A stretch of DNA of 5,541 nt from the NCBI GenBank assembly GCA_038247245.1, contig JBBRVE010000130.1, positions 1 to 5,541 on the forward strand. The letters run 5' to 3'. Position 1 is the first letter of the stretch. The number at the start of each line of letters is the position of its first letter. The stretch comes from JAPWJZ01 sp038247245. GTDB lineage: Bacteria > Pseudomonadota > Alphaproteobacteria > Micavibrionales > UBA2020. This document shows, piece by piece, positions 4,954-5,541 of the stretch. Under the pieces are notes generated by a model that was given only the letters and a program-made list of their open reading frames with translations, was not told the origin of the DNA and searched no databases. The position numbers and the translations under genes were made by a program.

Positions 4954-5541
4954 TCAATTCGTGCCGGAGATTTTCATTTCCTCGAGCTCCAGCCAGCGCA
5001 GCTCCGATGATTCCAGATCGCCGCGCGCCTGCGCAAGCCGCTTCGACGTGGTATCAAAGGCACCACGGTCGCGGGAATACAATTCCGCATCGTCAAGGAT
5101 ACGCTCGAGGCTTTCGATTTCTTTTTGCAATGCGTCAATTTTTGCGGGCAGGTTATCCAGCTCGTATTGCAGCTTGTACGTCAGCTTCTTGTAAACCTTC
5201 GGCGCGTCGTTCGCCTGTTCCGGCGCGGCATTGTTGTTCTGCGGCTTCGGTTTTTTTGCTTCGCGGAAGGACAGGAAATCATCCTCGTCGTCTTCATCGT
5301 CGCGGCGGCGTTTGCGTGCTTCGATATAATCGGTATAGCCGCCGATATAGCCATGCACGCGGCCATCGCCCTCGAACGCCAGAATTTTGCTCACCGTCTG
5401 GTCAAGGAAGTCGCGGTCATGCGACACGACGATCAGCGTGCCGGTATAGGCCGCAAGAATTTCTTCGAGCATATCGAGCGTGTCCATGTCGAGGTCGTTG
5501 GTCGGCTCGTCGAGGATGAGCAGGCCCTTGGGGCTGGCCAG
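4954..5541 (-). CDS. uup: ABC-F ATPase of the Uup type, C-terminal part
   Basis: The last 195 residues are in the window; the frame is open to the edge, so the gene starts beyond 5541. In fragment numbering, LLILDEPTNDLD (7-18) is the second Walker B plus D-loop and VVSHDRDF (38-45) carries the H-switch histidine. FEGDGRVHGYIGGYTDY (56-72) is the Uup-like end of the second ATPase domain. A charged linker follows, with RKRRR then an acidic run DDEDDEDD (81-88). The C-terminal coiled coil is about 119-191 (KKLTYKLQYELDNLP onward), ending WLELEEMK, as in E. coli Uup. Uup is a soluble ABC-F protein implicated in DNA-junction binding, transposon precise excision and ribosome-related functions. The C-terminal coiled coil separates it from EttA. 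It is followed 194 bases later by hup on the same strand. Confidence 0.88.
   Translation of the reverse strand: MASPKGLLILDEPTNDLDMDTLDMLEEILAAYTGTLIVVSHDRDFLDQTVSKILAFEGDGRVHGYIGGYTDYIEARKRRRDDEDDEDDFLSFREAKKPKPQNNNAAPEQANDAPKVYKKLTYKLQYELDNLPAKIDALQKEIESLERILDDAELYSRDRGAFDTTSKRLAQARGDLESSELRWLELEEMKISGTN

Noticed and set aside
4887..5519. 210-codon plus-strand frame
   Set aside because: It is antisense to uup, which has unmistakable ABC-F motifs.

Overview
The window looks like ordinary chromosomal housekeeping DNA from an alphaproteobacterium. The evidence is the neighbourhood of gshA (edge fragment), rsmE and a divergent ubiA, an HU protein of the alphaproteobacterial type, GC-rich coding sequence, and two families of intergenic palindromic repeats. 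The order within the class cannot be fixed from this sequence. No prophage, transposase, CRISPR array, toxin-antitoxin pair, tRNA or rRNA was seen, and no gap between genes exceeds about 210 bases.

Layout. Positions 1-64 (minus) hold the first codons of a probable glutamate-cysteine ligase (gshA). It is preceded by a leader with a candidate sigma70 promoter and a possible 6-codon upstream ORF. Positions 234-980 (minus) encode RsmE, the 16S rRNA m3U1498 methyltransferase. Only 36 bases separate its start from that of the divergent ubiA (1017-1937, plus), which makes the prenylated precursor of ubiquinone. A large double-hairpin repeat (1945-2057) fills the convergent gap before a MazG/DR2231-like nucleotide pyrophosphohydrolase (2066-2467, minus). 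A divergent gap of about 200 bases follows. It carries a 76-bp palindromic repeat, a candidate promoter and two small perfect inverted repeats, and leads into a two-gene phosphate operon: a DUF47/PhoU-like Pit accessory protein (2675-3310) and a PiT-family phosphate transporter (3324-4319). A second 76-bp copy of the same repeat lies 3 bases after the pit stop codon, followed by a strong bidirectional terminator shared with the convergent HU gene (4460-4759, minus). The window ends inside the C-terminal part of an ABC-F ATPase of the Uup type (4954-5541, minus).

Functionally the genes are separate units: glutathione synthesis, ribosome maturation, quinone synthesis, nucleotide-pool cleaning, phosphate uptake, nucleoid structure and an ABC-F ATPase. 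Only the DUF47-pit pair is a clear functional operon. No new multi-gene system was recognised. The features most worth a second look are the repeats. Two 76-bp palindromes bracket the phosphate operon, and the 1945-2057 element has sequence differences between its arms that preserve each local hairpin and break the long duplex. The small inverted repeats upstream of the phosphate operon and the short leader ORF before gshA come next.
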